Shown: one piece after another, positions 13,626-14,728 of the stretch
Position numbering within the stretch: position 1 is the stretch's first letter
How the letters are laid out: each line of letters begins with the position of its first letter
NCBI GenBank assembly: GCA_945787305.1
Contig: CALZIH010000030.1
Span: forward strand, 1-14,728
Origin: an uncultured Desulfobulbaceae bacterium
GTDB taxonomy: Bacteria > Desulfobacterota > Desulfobulbia > Desulfobulbales > Desulfobulbaceae
Direction of reading: 5' to 3'
DNA length: 14,728 nucleotides
Made by a program: the position numbers and the translations under genes
Notes under the pieces: model-generated
Database searches by the model: none
What the model was told of the DNA's origin: nothing
Seen by the model: only the letters and a program-made list of their open reading frames with translations

Positions 13626-14728
13626 ATGAAAAGGGGGGTGTACCTGCTTATTGGACTGCTGTGTTCCATTGTACCAAGCCTGTCCATGGCAGCAGACAGT
13701 CAGAATATGAGTAAGGAAGAACAGGAAGCTAAGGCCTTTGAGGCCATGTTTCCGCAAGGTGCTCCTTCGGAAACAGATGTTTATCGGGCTGACCAGTTGT
13801 TGGTCACAGCCACCGGATCACTCAAACCGGTACGGTTAGCTCCCTCGGTGGCAACGGTCATCACTGCCGAGCAGATCGAACGTATTGGTGCCATCACTCT
13901 GGATCAGGTGCTGGAAACCGTGCCCGGTCTCCATGTCGAGCCCAACGGCACCGCATTTTTTTCTTCCACCTGGTCCATGCGCGGCCTACATACCGTGCTC
14001 AATCCCCATGTCCTTTTCCTGCTCAACTCCGTTCCTTTTGAATTTTCCTACACTGGTGGTCGTCCATTCCACTATAATATGCCGGTGGCCATGATTTCCA
14101 GGGTAGAGATAGTGCGGGGACCGGGTTCGGCTCTTTATGGTGCCGATGCCTTTTCCGGAGTGATTAACGTGATCACCTAGGATAACCATGAAATCGATGG
14201 AAGCCGCATGGGTATAAGGGGCGGCTCCTTTGACAGCTACGATGCCTGGATCCAGCACGGTGACAGCTATGGTCCCTGGGAGATTGCCCTGGGACTTGAA
14301 TGGCAAAAAAACCAAGGTGATAACGACCGGGTGATTGACAAGGATTACGTCTCCACCATTGCCCCCGCCCTTTCCCAAACCCCGGGTTCCCTGCCTACCA
14401 GTTACGAAGTAGTGGATACCAATGCCGCCATACGTCACAGTAATTGGGAGGGACATCTCTACTTGAACCTCCGAAAAAGCGATGCTGGCCTGGGCTCCCT
14501 GCAGGCCCTGGCCGATGGCAGCGAGCTTGATGCCACCAATCTGCTGGCTGACTTGAACTACAGCTATGATAAGAGCTTTCAAGACGTTGTCATGGAGGTT
14601 AAGGTATATTATTCCTATAAAGAAGGAGATAATCTCGTACAGCTCCTTCCCGCCTTGTTCCTGGACATGAGGGGTAATCCTATCGTTATTCACCAGGATG
14701 GGGGGCTGGAGCTCACTGGGGCATATAC
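13626..14728 (+). CDS. TonB-dependent receptor with in-frame amber codon, 3' end beyond window
   Basis: This is an outer-membrane beta-barrel receptor for energised uptake. A signal peptide covers about 1-22 (SMA-AD). A TonB-box-like DQLLVTATG (57-64) leads into the plug domain: ITAEQIERIGAITLDQVLE (79-97), VPGLHVEPNG, then VEIVRGPGSALYGADAFSGV (160-179) and INVIT (180-184). Codon 185 is TAG (14178-14180). The same frame then runs 182 codons to the window edge as NHEIDGSRMGIRGGSF and barrel-like strands (AWIQHGDSYGPWEIALGLEW), clearly the same protein. Receptors often have Lys at this place, so AAG to TAG would be one base change. GAGGAG lies 9 nt before the ATG; a GTG four codons later is an alternative. 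The upstream binding-protein pair suggests shared cargo. Whether the gene is broken or the amber is read through cannot be told here. Confidence 0.85.
14178..14180 (+). other. In-frame TAG codon within the TonB receptor plug domain
   Basis: The TAG interrupts a conserved plug-end motif (VINVIT, stop, DNHEIDG) without any shift of frame. Both sides are receptor-like, and no other stop occurs in this frame up to the window edge. All ten genes whose ends are visible terminate with TAA or TGA, so TAG is not shown to act as a normal terminator in this window, though ten genes are too few to conclude from. Confidence 0.9.

Noticed and set aside
13986..14693. Minus-strand ORF (235 codons) opposite the TonB receptor
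   Set aside because: The plus strand carries a coherent receptor across the whole stretch, including past the amber codon; this is a shadow ORF.

Overview
The gene content suggests a Gram-negative anaerobe of the Desulfobacterota (old Deltaproteobacteria), plausibly a Desulfobulbales-like sulfur-metabolising bacterium. This is inference from three things: an AcsE-type methyltetrahydrofolate:corrinoid methyltransferase, a class II (plant-type) DAHP synthase, and an outer-membrane/periplasm-rich gene set (RND pump, TonB receptor, ZraP-like protein). No rRNA, tRNA, insertion sequence, CRISPR array or phage gene was seen.

Layout. (1) 1-2587, minus strand: an AcsE-like methyltransferase followed 17 nt later by a small HsdR-N-like protein of unknown role. 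A strong hairpin terminator (1024-1058) closes this pair. Beyond it lies a class II DAHP synthase whose C-terminal end runs off the left edge. (2) 2588-2891: a divergent, repeat-rich regulatory gap. (3) 2892-8756, plus strand: a complete tripartite RND efflux operon (outer-membrane factor, periplasmic adaptor, inner-membrane permease) with overlapping, translationally coupled genes and no local regulator. (4) 8757-9719: a gap holding palindromes, a decayed-looking ORF and a textbook sigma-54 promoter. It drives a secreted protein that joins two EF-hands to a ZraP/CpxP-like metal-resistance domain. (5) 9998-11564: the radical SAM enzyme of the AmmeMemoRadiSam system, then a MauE/DoxX-family membrane protein. 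(6) 11648-14728: two periplasmic binding proteins of different families (PhnD-like and ABC_sub_bind), overlapping by 14 nt, with no permease or ATPase in view, then a TonB-dependent receptor that runs off the right edge.

The most unusual signal is in the TonB receptor. Codon 185 is an in-frame TAG (14178-14180), after which the same frame continues for 182 codons with receptor-like sequence. It is either a recent nonsense mutation or a read-through/recoded amber such as pyrrolysine. No gene whose end is visible uses TAG as its stop. Other points of interest are the sigma-54 control of the EF-hand/ZraP hybrid, a perfect 12-bp hairpin inside the 5' end of the PhnD-like gene next to a promoter that would give a leaderless message, a dyad placed in a 19-bp promoter spacer (MerR-like geometry) before the receptor, and an HsdR-N-like protein that appears to lack its nuclease residues.
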